NCBI GenBank assembly: GCA_029240075.1
Contig: JARBTQ010000017.1
Span: forward strand, 1-54,096
Direction of reading: 5' to 3'
Source: Chlamydiales bacterium
GTDB taxonomy: Bacteria; Chlamydiota; Chlamydiia; Chlamydiales; JARBTQ01
DNA length: 54,096 nucleotides
Shown: piece by piece, positions 1 to 8,346 of the stretch
Position numbering within the stretch: the stretch's first letter is position 1
Layout of the letters: each line of letters starts with the position of its first letter
Translations under genes and position numbers: made by a program
Notes under the pieces: model-generated
Told to the model about the DNA's origin: nothing
The model's database searches: none
What the model saw: only the letters and a program-made list of their open reading frames with translations

Positions 1-25
1 TAGTTTATCCTTTTATAGTTTCCCT

Positions 26-58
26 TATGTCTTAAGTAGCAGAAGAACTTAAGACATA
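26..58. repeat. 12-bp perfect inverted repeat (possible terminator)
   Basis: Arms at 26-37 and 47-58 are perfect reverse complements (TATGTCTTAAGT) around a 9-nt loop. On the plus strand the stem is followed by a C/T-rich run (TCCCCTCTTTTTT), so it could end a gene lying left of the window. It also lies 60 bases past the ftsK stop on the minus strand, but there it lacks a T run. The inverted repeat is seen directly; the terminator role is inferred. Confidence 0.6.
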
Positions 59-117
59 TCCCCTCTTTTTTGCTCTATTCATTAGGACTGAACGGTTACC
101 TTTAAGAGAGTATCTTG

Positions 118-2721
118 TTATAATCTGTCTTCATCATGGTAACCTGAGTCTGTATCACCTGATGCTTCTTCCCCATCATCTTCAATTGTGGTAGAATTTT
201 TGTGTGCTCGTATGATTTTACGAGCTTTATTATTACCCTCTTGTGGACCAATGATGCCAGCTTCTTCAAGTTGATCAATAAGACTGGCGGCCCGGGCATA
301 ACCAACTTTTAGCTTTCTTTGTAAAAAAGTTGTGGAAGCATTTCCAGTCTCTAGAACAAGGTTTACTGCCTGCTCGTATAATGAATCGACTTTTTTATCA
401 TTTTTACTTGTTTCTCGATTATTACTAACTTCTATGCTATTCGCGTTGAAAGAGCGAATCAAGTAGTTAGTTGGCCTTTGACTGCAAATAGAATCGATAA
501 CACTTTGAATCTCTTCATCGCTAATATAAGCTCCTTGTGCTCTTATTAGGGTTGAGGAGCCTGGTGGTAAAAATAGCATGTCACCATTACCCAGGAGGGA
601 TTCCGCTCCTACTTCGTCAAGAATAATTTGACTGTTAACACGGCTAGCAACTTTAAAAGCAATTCTTGTAGGGAAATTTGCTTTAATTAAACCGGTGATT
701 ACCTCGCGAGAGGGGCGTTGAGTCGCTAAAATTAAGTGTATGCCTACAGCACGTGCCATCTGAGCAATACGAGCAATCGGCGTTTCAATATCACAATTTG
801 AAACCATCATTAGATCTGCAAGCTCGTCAATAATTCCAACGATATAGAACATTTTTTTAGGAATATTGATCTCTAAAGAAGCCTCAATTTCAGGGTTAGG
901 CCTACGGTGGTTAAAAGCGGTAATGTTCCTAACGCCTAACTGTTTAAGGACTTCATATCTATATTCCATCTCTTTTACAAGCCAGTTTAAAGCCGCGTAA
1001 GCTTCTTGTGGCTCAGTGATTACAGGGGCAATCATATGGGGTAGGTGACTATAGGGTGTGAGCTCTACCTTTTTAGGATCAACCATTAGAAGTTTGACTT
1101 CATCAGGACTTGCATTCATTAAGATTGAGATGACTATAGTATTAATGCAAACAGATTTTCCCGATCCCGTTGCGCCTGCAATAATGCAGTGAGGCATCTT
1201 TGCTAGATCGCTAATGACATGTTGCCCGCTTACATTTTTACCCAATAAAACTGGGATATGGCACTTATTTGTGCTATTTTGATATCCTTCCAGTATCTCC
1301 TTAAAACCAACCTCTTGTGAAATAGGACTTGGGATTTCAATTCCTACAGCAGCTTTTCCCGGAATAGGTGCAATGATACGAATTGAAGAGGCTTGCATAT
1401 TTAAGGCTATATCATTCTCCAATACTTTAATTTTTTGAACTTTGACGCCTATAGCTGGATGAATCTCAAAAAGCGTAATACGAGGGCCACAGTGAATATC
1501 GCCAACCGTAGCTTCGATTCCAAAATTAAGTAGGGTTTTGTGCAAAATTTCTGCTTGCTTTTGCAAATGGCGATTTAAAGAGGATTCATCTGTTCTTTTA
1601 GGCATTTTTAGTAAAGAGACTATGGGCAGCTGATAGCCCTCTTGAGGGGTAAGAGGTGAGATCTGTGATATATGAGAAGCTATATCTCTTTTGACTGGGC
1701 TGGTTATTTGTTGTGTTTCTATAACAGGTGATCTGCTTTGTTCTGCCATCTGATAAGGCTTTTCTGTTGTAGAAATTTGTGGGTGTGATGGGGGCTTAAG
1801 CTTTTTTTCATGAGGGGAAGGAATTGAGGCCGTTGTTACTTGATGCAAGGATTTAGTACGAATAGAGTTTTCAAGCGGCTGTTGTAAGGTTTGCTGATAA
1901 GGTGATGGAAATAAAGCTTCCTCCCCAGGGGTTTTTATAGAAGATGAGTTCTCTAATAATACAGGTGTTGGCTGCTCTTGAGTTGCTTTACTTTGCTGCT
2001 TCAGAAGTTTAGCTGCTTTCTGTCTGGCGAGCAAAGCATTCCACATCTTTTTTAAGGTTTCAATGTTAAAAATCAGACGATTAGCTATATGTGACCAGCT
2101 AAACTGTAAGATTAAGGTTGTAGAAAGAATCAATCCTGTGAAGGAAAGCATAAATGTTCCAAAATCACTAAAAAGGCGATGAAGATTTAATACAGGCAAA
2201 TCTCTATAAAGATAATAAAAAGGAACTCCACCTAGATTATAGCGTAGCTTTTGTAAAAGATAGGGAACTTGTATGGTAATCACTTCAATATAAGCATTTT
2301 TGCCAACATGAATAGCTAAATGAGGGAAACGTTCAGCAAAAAGATTAAGTAAGATGCAAGAGGACGCTGTGGCCATTATGACATAAAGTATTTGCAAAAC
2401 TAAAAAATGTGGCGAGCGATTTCTCATAAAATTGCAACCTAGCCAAATGCAATAAGTAAGGATCAAATAACTGCTTAGTCCAAACAGGTACTGTAAAGCA
2501 TAAGCACAGTAATATCCTATCAGTCCTAAGTAATTATGATGAATATCACCCATCGAAAAGCTAAAAACACTAATGAGTAGCATACTCGAGATCGAGAGCA
2601 TAAGAAGTCCGCCAACTTCTTTTGAAAGAGGAAAAGAAAATCTCTGGCTAAGGGCAGACTCTTTAGAATTTCGAGAGTGCTCTTTAGCAGGATGCCATTT
2701 ATTATCTTGCGAATGAGCCAT
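118..2721 (-). CDS. ftsK: DNA translocase FtsK
   Basis: Septum-located, ATP-driven DNA pump that clears and aligns chromosome termini at division. The 867 residues show the FtsK/SpoIIIE order: an N-terminal membrane region (several hydrophobic helices within about residues 35-215), a Pro/Gln/Ser-rich linker (about 230-385), then the motor with Walker A GATGSGKS near residue 517, Walker B (IVGIIDELADLM) near 630 and the ATQRPS motif. A C-terminal winged-helix gamma domain follows (about 778-840, GYARAASLIDQLEEAGIIGP), which in the family reads chromosome polarity. The acidic tail (EDDGEE...) is unusual. It starts 35 bases after the uppP stop and is probably cotranscribed with it. Confidence 0.97.
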   Translation of the reverse strand: MAHSQDNKWHPAKEHSRNSKESALSQRFSFPLSKEVGGLLMLSISSMLLISVFSFSMGDIHHNYLGLIGYYCAYALQYLFGLSSYLILTYCIWLGCNFMRNRSPHFLVLQILYVIMATASSCILLNLFAERFPHLAIHVGKNAYIEVITIQVPYLLQKLRYNLGGVPFYYLYRDLPVLNLHRLFSDFGTFMLSFTGLILSTTLILQFSWSHIANRLIFNIETLKKMWNALLARQKAAKLLKQQSKATQEQPTPVLLENSSSIKTPGEEALFPSPYQQTLQQPLENSIRTKSLHQVTTASIPSPHEKKLKPPSHPQISTTEKPYQMAEQSRSPVIETQQITSPVKRDIASHISQISPLTPQEGYQLPIVSLLKMPKRTDESSLNRHLQKQAEILHKTLLNFGIEATVGDIHCGPRITLFEIHPAIGVKVQKIKVLENDIALNMQASSIRIIAPIPGKAAVGIEIPSPISQEVGFKEILEGYQNSTNKCHIPVLLGKNVSGQHVISDLAKMPHCIIAGATGSGKSVCINTIVISILMNASPDEVKLLMVDPKKVELTPYSHLPHMIAPVITEPQEAYAALNWLVKEMEYRYEVLKQLGVRNITAFNHRRPNPEIEASLEINIPKKMFYIVGIIDELADLMMVSNCDIETPIARIAQMARAVGIHLILATQRPSREVITGLIKANFPTRIAFKVASRVNSQIILDEVGAESLLGNGDMLFLPPGSSTLIRAQGAYISDEEIQSVIDSICSQRPTNYLIRSFNANSIEVSNNRETSKNDKKVDSLYEQAVNLVLETGNASTTFLQRKLKVGYARAASLIDQLEEAGIIGPQEGNNKARKIIRAHKNSTTIEDDGEEASGDTDSGYHDEDRL

Positions 2722-2755
2722 AAAATATCGTGCTTATCTAAAAAATTAAATATTA

Positions 2756-3550
2756 TTAATGAAACTTAAAATATAACCAAAGTAATATTCCTAATCCACT
2801 ACAATACCAAACAAATGGCATTAAAGAAACTGATTGTCGTACTTTTTTCCATACAAAAGATAAAGTAGCATAACCAACGCCAAAAGAGACGGTAAAAGCT
2901 AATAATCCATTTAATATTTGAGCTCTGCCCATATAATTATGCGATTGTGCTATGAGAGAAATCCCTTCTACAGCAAAAGCTCCTAACCCTGTCGGAATTG
3001 CGAGGAGAAAAGAGTAAAGCACAGCATTTTCTAGAGACCAACCCAACATGCGACCAGCTGAGACTGTAAGGCCACTACGTGATAACCCCGGTAATATAGC
3101 GCTGGCCTGCCATGTTCCAACCCACAGAGCTTGTAAAATTCTATTCTCTATCGGAATCCATGGAGTTAAAGAATTTTTCGATTTTTCACCTAACCACAAA
3201 ATAAAAGCTGTAATCCAGAAAAAATAACAAAAATACTCGGGGCGATCAAATGTTTTGACCAGCGAACTACGACAAAGAATAAGTGGGAATAAGGGGATAA
3301 TCGGAATTATAAAGTGAAACAAAATCAAATCTAGCCGATGTAATATAGAATAGATAGTTCTTTTGAAAAATAAAGTGGTAGAGCAAAGTGTTCCAAGGTG
3401 ACAAATAGTGCATATAAAAACAGCTTCGTCAGAGCTTAACTTTAGATCTAGAAAAAATTCTAATAACTTAAGATGAGCCGTAGAGCTAACTGGTAAAAAT
3501 TCAGTAATACCTTGGAGTAAGCCAAGTAAAATTGCTTGAAGCCAGGTCAC
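2756..3550 (-). CDS. uppP: Undecaprenyl-diphosphate phosphatase UppP (BacA)
   Basis: Membrane enzyme that dephosphorylates undecaprenyl diphosphate to regenerate the lipid carrier for cell-wall synthesis. Both family signatures are visible: QGITEFLPVSSTAHL at the N-terminus (residues 13-27) and PGLSRSG near residue 153, embedded in a multi-helix hydrophobic protein. I chose the GTG at 3550 because AGGAG sits 5 bases upstream and the resulting 264 residues match the usual UppP length. The frame is open further upstream, but that extension would run into tRNA-His. Next to ftsK, it points to residual peptidoglycan metabolism serving division. Confidence 0.93.
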   Translation of the reverse strand: MTWLQAILLGLLQGITEFLPVSSTAHLKLLEFFLDLKLSSDEAVFICTICHLGTLCSTTLFFKRTIYSILHRLDLILFHFIIPIIPLFPLILCRSSLVKTFDRPEYFCYFFWITAFILWLGEKSKNSLTPWIPIENRILQALWVGTWQASAILPGLSRSGLTVSAGRMLGWSLENAVLYSFLLAIPTGLGAFAVEGISLIAQSHNYMGRAQILNGLLAFTVSFGVGYATLSFVWKKVRQSVSLMPFVWYCSGLGILLWLYFKFH

Positions 3551-3616
3551 ATACGCTCCTGCTAGGAATTGCTCTGAAAAAAAGATGTAACTGGAATAAA
3601 TACTAAGAAAAAGATG

Positions 3617-3690
3617 GGCGATCGACGGGGCTCGAACCCGCGACATTTGGAACCACAATCCAACGCTCTGCCAACTGAGCTACAATCGCC
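3617..3690 (-). tRNA. tRNA-His (GTG anticodon)
   Basis: A complete cloverleaf on the minus strand. The acceptor stem is GCGATTG paired with CGATCGC, U8-A9 precede the D-arm, the anticodon loop is ATTGTGG with anticodon GTG, and the T-arm contains GGGTTCGAGCCCC. The extra 5' G at 3690 lies opposite C73, the His-specific G-1:C73 identity pair. The template continues CA after C73, so a full CCA is not encoded. It lies upstream of uppP on the same strand. Confidence 0.97.
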
Positions 3691-3703
3691 AAAAACAAGC
3701 ATA

Positions 3704-3732
3704 ATAATATAGAAACAAAGCATTTTAGTCAA
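3704..3732 (-). promoter_or_regulatory. Promoter of tRNA-His (and perhaps uppP-ftsK)
   Basis: Reading the minus strand, TTGACT (3727-3732) is separated by exactly 17 bases from TATTAT (3704-3709), close to the primary sigma factor consensus. The predicted start would be about 7 bases before the tRNA 5' end. Confidence 0.75.
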
Positions 3733-3887
3733 AAAATTAAATTATTTTTTTTAAGGTCTTGAAAAGGTTCGTTTTGGTATAGTCGCAAATTAACTAGCTG
3801 TTCTTTTGATCTAGCTTTTTACTTGCACAATTTTTTTAAACGAAGCTAGATTGAGCATTAAAGATTATAAAAAATGAAGGAGTCATT

Positions 3888-5864
3888 GTGGATAGAGAAA
3901 CTTTAGCAAAAATAGCTAATACAATCCGTCATCTATCGATCGATGGAGTGCAAAAAGCAAATTCTGGGCACCCAGGAATGCCTATGGGATGTGCGGAGAT
4001 AGGAGCTGTTTTATACGGCAATGTTTTAAGACATAATCCCAAAAATCCTAATTGGGTAAACCGTGACCGTTTTATCTTATCAGCGGGTCATGGCTCTATG
4101 TTTCTTTATTCTTGCTTACATTTAGCTGGATTTGATCTTCCGCTCGATGAGCTAAAGCGTTTTAGGCAATGGCATTCTAAAACTCCAGGTCATCCCGAAT
4201 ATGGCGAAACTCCTGGAGTGGAAGCTACGACAGGACCGCTTGGACAAGGGATTGCGCAAGCAGTCGGACAAGCTTTAGGAATTAAATTGCTTGCGGCTAA
4301 ATTTAATACTCCAGAGCATACAATTTTTGATGCTAAAGTTTATTCTTTAGCAGGGGATGGTTGCTTTATGGAGGGTATTTCATCAGAAGCTTCTTCTTTT
4401 GCCGGGCATTTAAAATTAAATAATTTAGTCTTAATCTATGATGCTAATGATATCACTTTAGACGGCAAACTTTCAGATTCTTGTTCCGAAGACGTCGGTA
4501 TGCGTTACCGTGCTTATGGATGGGATGTCTTTGAAGTAAATGGCCATGATTTCGAAGCTCTTGATCATGTATTCAACCAATTACGCCAAAAACAAGATAA
4601 ACCTGCATTGATTATTGCTCGTACTGTTATTGGAAAAGGTGCACCTAATAAAGCAGGGACCCATAAAGTACACGGTTCTCCATTAGGAGAAGAGGAAATA
4701 AAGGCCACTCGCGATGCCTTAGGATTACCCCAAGTTGACTTCTATGTCGCACAAGCTGTACGCTCTTACTTTGAGCAAAAATTAATCCGTGACGCTGAAA
4801 GAGAAGAGCATTGGAATAAGACTTTTGAAACATGGCAAAAGACCAACCCAGAAAAAGCTAAAGAATTTCACGCAATGCTTAATAAAACATTGCCATATGA
4901 CTTGGAAGGGCAAATATCCCGCATCGATATTAAGTCTCCAATGGAAGGAAGAACAGCTTCGCAAACAGTCATTAATGCATTGGCTGATTTATTGCCAAGC
5001 ATCTATGGCGGTTCTGCAGATCTTTCTTGCTCCGACATGACAATGCTTAAAAATCATGGCGTAGTATCTACCCAAAATTTTACAGGGCGCAATATTAAGT
5101 ATGGTGTTAGAGAATTCGGCATGGCTGCTATAGCTTCTGGGCTTGCACAAACAGGGATGATTATTCCTTATTGCGGAACGTTCTTAACTTTTTCAGATTA
5201 TATGCGCAATGCTATTCGTGTGGCAGCTCTTATGAAAGTAAAAGTGATCTACCAATTTACACACGATTCCATTTTTGTAGGGGAAGATGGTCCTACTCAT
5301 CAACCAATTGAGCACTATGCTTCTTTAAGAGCTATTCCAGGTTTGCAAGTAATCCGTCCTGCAGATAGTAATGAGGTAAAACAAGCTTGGTTAGCAGCCT
5401 TGAATTATCAAGGGCCAACAGCTATCATCTTGACTCGTCAGAAGTTGCCAGAGCTACTAGAAACTAAGCTTCCTTTAGCAGAGGGGTTAGGGCGTGGTGC
5501 TTATATCGTTAAGAGAGAGAAGAAAAAGGCTGATTACACTCTTCTTGCAACAGGATCTGAGCTTAGTTTAGCTATGGATGTTGCTAAGGAATTGGAAAAA
5601 CATGATAAGGATGTTCGTGTTGTTTCAATGCCATGCTGGGAATTATTTGAAAAGCAAAGTAAAGAATATCGTAAAAGTATCCTTTGCGGCGATTTAGGTA
5701 AGCGTGTTAGTATTGAAGCTGGTATTGAGCTAGGATGGCATAAGTACATTGGTTGCGATGGTATCGCAATTAGTATGGAAACTTTTGGAGCTTCTGCTCC
5801 TGCCAGCGTTCTCGCAAAAGAATTTGGATTCACAGTTGAAGCGATACTTGAAAGGATTTTATAG
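3888..5864 (+). CDS. tkt: Transketolase
   Basis: Thiamine-diphosphate enzyme of the non-oxidative pentose phosphate pathway; it moves two-carbon units between sugar phosphates. The 658 residues match the usual length. Visible landmarks are SGHPGMPMG (27-35), AGHGSMFLY, TGPLGQG, the ThDP-binding GDG at about 156-158 ending in N (GDGCFMEG...YDAN), and GEDGPTHQPIEH near 465-476 in the pyrimidine domain. The GTG start at 3888 has AAGGAG 5 bases upstream. hemE follows after 5 bases, so the two are probably one operon. Confidence 0.97.
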   Translation: MDRETLAKIANTIRHLSIDGVQKANSGHPGMPMGCAEIGAVLYGNVLRHNPKNPNWVNRDRFILSAGHGSMFLYSCLHLAGFDLPLDELKRFRQWHSKTPGHPEYGETPGVEATTGPLGQGIAQAVGQALGIKLLAAKFNTPEHTIFDAKVYSLAGDGCFMEGISSEASSFAGHLKLNNLVLIYDANDITLDGKLSDSCSEDVGMRYRAYGWDVFEVNGHDFEALDHVFNQLRQKQDKPALIIARTVIGKGAPNKAGTHKVHGSPLGEEEIKATRDALGLPQVDFYVAQAVRSYFEQKLIRDAEREEHWNKTFETWQKTNPEKAKEFHAMLNKTLPYDLEGQISRIDIKSPMEGRTASQTVINALADLLPSIYGGSADLSCSDMTMLKNHGVVSTQNFTGRNIKYGVREFGMAAIASGLAQTGMIIPYCGTFLTFSDYMRNAIRVAALMKVKVIYQFTHDSIFVGEDGPTHQPIEHYASLRAIPGLQVIRPADSNEVKQAWLAALNYQGPTAIILTRQKLPELLETKLPLAEGLGRGAYIVKREKKKADYTLLATGSELSLAMDVAKELEKHDKDVRVVSMPCWELFEKQSKEYRKSILCGDLGKRVSIEAGIELGWHKYIGCDGIAISMETFGASAPASVLAKEFGFTVEAILERIL

Positions 5865-5869
5865 AAGAT

Positions 5870-6913
5870 ATGTTAGGAACGAATTGCAGTAATAGTCTAT
5901 TTTTACAAGCTTTAAATTGCCAAAAGCCTGAGCGTGCTCCCATTTGGCTTATGCGTCAGGCTGGACGTTATATGCCGCAATATCGTTCCTTACGTCAAAA
6001 GTATTCTTTTGTGGAATTATGTCATCAACCAGAAGTGGCAGCAGAGGTTACTTTGTTGCCACTTGATCTTTTGGATGTTGACGCAGCTATCCTTTTTTCT
6101 GATATCTTAGTCATCCTAGAAGCTTTCAATATCCCTTTTCATTTTGAAGAAGGGAAAGGACCTATCATTGAACGCCCTTTGCGTACAGCAGCAGATGTAG
6201 ACCAATTACAAATGCGCCCTATAGCAGAAGCTTTAGGATATGTATCGCAAGCAATCGGCTTAATCTTACCCCAAATTAAAGTCCCATTAATTGGTTTTTG
6301 TGGGGCTCCTTTTACAATTGCTAGTTATTTAATTGAAGGGGGATCAAGTCGCGACTTTAAATTGACAAAACAATGGATGTATAATGATCCAGAAAGCTTT
6401 CATCGTCTTCTTTTAAAAATTACTGATGCAACAATTGAATATATGCAGATGCAGCAAGAAGCTGGTGTGCAGGCAATCCAAATTTTTGATTCTTGGGTAC
6501 ATATCTTAAGTCACTCAAGCTTTAATCAGTTTTCACTACGCTATCTCGATCGTATTGTTGGTAAGTGGCGGACCTTTTCTAGAGCTGTGCCTTTAATTTT
6601 ATTCTGCCGCGGCTCATCAGTGTTTGTTCCAGAACTTGTTCATCTACGCCCCTCGGGAATTAGTCTCGACTGGAATGGGGACCTATCACAAATACGTCTT
6701 ATTACCCCAGAAAACATTGCATTGCAGGGCAATTTAGATCCTGATGTTCTATATTCATCAAAAGAAGTTATTCAAAAGGAAGCTGAAAAAATCTTATCCA
6801 GCATGAAAGACGACCCTGGTTTTATTTTTAACTTAGGACATGGTATTAAGCCTGACATGCCATTTGACTCTGTCAAGGCTCTTGTTGATTATGTTAAGTC
6901 TCGTAAATTTTAA
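5870..6913 (+). CDS. hemE: Uroporphyrinogen decarboxylase HemE
   Basis: Cytosolic haem-pathway enzyme that removes four acetate carboxyls from uroporphyrinogen III to give coproporphyrinogen III. The signature MRQAGRYMP lies at residues 28-36, followed by SFVELCHQPEVAAEVTLLP and SDILVILEAF, and GFCGAPFTIASYLIEG in mid-protein. The 347 residues are full length. It starts 5 bases after the tkt stop, and its last 4 bases overlap the 3' end of the convergent VOC gene. Confidence 0.97.
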   Translation: MLGTNCSNSLFLQALNCQKPERAPIWLMRQAGRYMPQYRSLRQKYSFVELCHQPEVAAEVTLLPLDLLDVDAAILFSDILVILEAFNIPFHFEEGKGPIIERPLRTAADVDQLQMRPIAEALGYVSQAIGLILPQIKVPLIGFCGAPFTIASYLIEGGSSRDFKLTKQWMYNDPESFHRLLLKITDATIEYMQMQQEAGVQAIQIFDSWVHILSHSSFNQFSLRYLDRIVGKWRTFSRAVPLILFCRGSSVFVPELVHLRPSGISLDWNGDLSQIRLITPENIALQGNLDPDVLYSSKEVIQKEAEKILSSMKDDPGFIFNLGHGIKPDMPFDSVKALVDYVKSRKF

Positions 6914-7302
6914 TTTTCTCTACTAATATCATAAGGTGTCGCTAATTCTACTAAAGCGTTATTAAGATCTCTGACATAAGCAATTGTTTGGCCCCATTCA
7001 GTTTTTTGAGGGGTTTTTACAGGAGTAGCTCCAGCTTTAATCGCTTTTTCATAGGTCTGCTGGATGTTATTAACGACAAATGCAATCTCAAATCCATGAG
7101 GATTAATAGAGCGATCATACCCTTTAATGTTCATTGCCATGAGCTCATGCGATGCAAAAGCTAATATAGTTTCTCCCGTTTCAAGCTCACCATAGTGTAA
7201 GTTTGAGTGAATCAATTTACGTTTTAAGCCAAAAGCTTTTTCATAAAATTCAATCGTTTTTACAACGTCATTTACGTGCAGTATGGTATAACCTAATCGC
7301 AT
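6910..7302 (-). CDS. VOC-superfamily (glyoxalase/bleomycin-resistance-like) protein
   Basis: A small metal-dependent beta-alpha-beta-beta-beta fold protein. The repeat halves are visible: MRLGYTILHVNDVVKTIEFY...ETILAF and the second half NPHGFEIAFVV...VELATP. His and Glu residues at the usual metal positions (ILHVND and the final VELATP) fit a lactoylglutathione-lyase-like enzyme, but the substrate cannot be read from sequence. I chose ATG at 7302 (130 residues) because GGGGGA lies 4 bases upstream; an ATG 12 bases earlier is in frame but has no such site. It is convergent with hemE. Confidence 0.8.
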   Translation of the reverse strand: MRLGYTILHVNDVVKTIEFYEKAFGLKRKLIHSNLHYGELETGETILAFASHELMAMNIKGYDRSINPHGFEIAFVVNNIQQTYEKAIKAGATPVKTPQKTEWGQTIAYVRDLNNALVELATPYDISREN

Positions 7303-7431
7303 AAAGTCCCCCATTTCAAAATTAGTAAAAATTGTATGAACTATTTTGCTAGAATTTTGATAATTTTGTCATCCCCAATTTAAAAACTTCATAAAATAGT
7401 GTAATAAGTAACAGGTTGCTTGAAAAAACTG

Positions 7432-7459
7432 TTGAAAATTGAACTAGAAAGATTAGAAT
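7432..7459 (+). promoter_or_regulatory. Candidate promoter for 7529-10491
   Basis: TTGAAA (7432-7437), 16 bases, TAGAAT (7454-7459), 70 bases upstream of the ATG at 7529. A reasonable match to the sigma-70-type consensus, not proven. Confidence 0.45.
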
Positions 7460-7528
7460 GAGATTCATCCTGTTTTACATGTTTTTTAAAACTAGCGAAA
7501 AGTACTATTTTATTGAGGATATTTATCT

Positions 7529-8326
7529 ATGAATTCAAACGATCCTTATTTTTCTATTCAACCTACTGGCATCGATATTAACAGCCTACTAGAAAAGCGC
7601 ATAAACATACGAATCAACAGATGGGGACACGATTTTGATAAAAATTACAAAGAATTTGCGGAAGGGTTAGCACAAGGAATTTTTGATGCAGCTTTGGCAG
7701 ATTTCATTTCGGTTATAGAAAGTCCCTATTTAAAGTTGCCTGATTCAAAAGAACCATGCCGTAAATTTGTTAATTTAAATATTACAAACAATAAAGCTGT
7801 TACTGAGATAAAGACTTTAGCTAAGAATAGGCTGCATTTGTCACCTTTTAACGAGTGGTTAGAGCATTTTTCACAAGCTGCAGATTCAGACGAAAAAAAA
7901 CACTTTTTCAATCGGTACAGATTGGAAGAGCGTAGTTATTTTAAAAGTGCCATGGAACTAGTTGAAAAGTCAGTTACTAAAGAGCTAGATGAATTATTCA
8001 AACAAATTGTATCAATACCCGCAAATAGTAGTATAAAGTTTAAAATGGTACCTTCTAATAGAAGAGACGAATCAAGTTCTTTTTCTTCTGGAATTGAAGG
8101 AATTGAACTCAATTTATGGCTGGAAAAAAGTGATAAATCGCATTCTGAAAGGCCGCTTTTTATAGGTTCCGAGCTTCAACGGCAAATAGAGAAGGCCAAT
8201 GAGAGAAAATTAAAACATAAACAGCTTAAAAGAATTATGTTTTGCACAGCTGCGATTTTGATAGGGCTAGTAGCAGTTCTTGTCAACTTTAACGTCACTC
8301 AATTCCAAATAAAGCATGATAAATAA
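7529..8326 (+). CDS. Hypothetical protein with C-terminal membrane helix
   Basis: I do not recognise this 265-residue protein. It is charged and Lys/Glu-rich along most of its length and ends in one clear hydrophobic helix (about 233-254, IMFCTAAILIGLVAVLV) with a short basic tail, which suggests a tail-anchored or single-pass protein with a cytosolic N-terminal domain. TGAGGA lies upstream of the ATG. The S9 peptidase begins 20 bases after its stop, so the two are probably cotranscribed. Confidence 0.75.
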   Translation: MNSNDPYFSIQPTGIDINSLLEKRINIRINRWGHDFDKNYKEFAEGLAQGIFDAALADFISVIESPYLKLPDSKEPCRKFVNLNITNNKAVTEIKTLAKNRLHLSPFNEWLEHFSQAADSDEKKHFFNRYRLEERSYFKSAMELVEKSVTKELDELFKQIVSIPANSSIKFKMVPSNRRDESSSFSSGIEGIELNLWLEKSDKSHSERPLFIGSELQRQIEKANERKLKHKQLKRIMFCTAAILIGLVAVLVNFNVTQFQIKHDK

Positions 8327-8346
8327 CTAGTTCTAAAGGTAAGGAA

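Noticed and set aside
3551-3658. N-terminal extension of UppP upstream of the GTG
   Set aside because: The frame is open but would run into tRNA-His and give a Pro/Arg/Ser-rich, non-UppP start; the GTG has a good AGGAG site.
5534-5833. 99-codon minus-strand frame inside tkt
   Set aside because: Shadow of the transketolase gene; no ribosome site and no recognisable domain.
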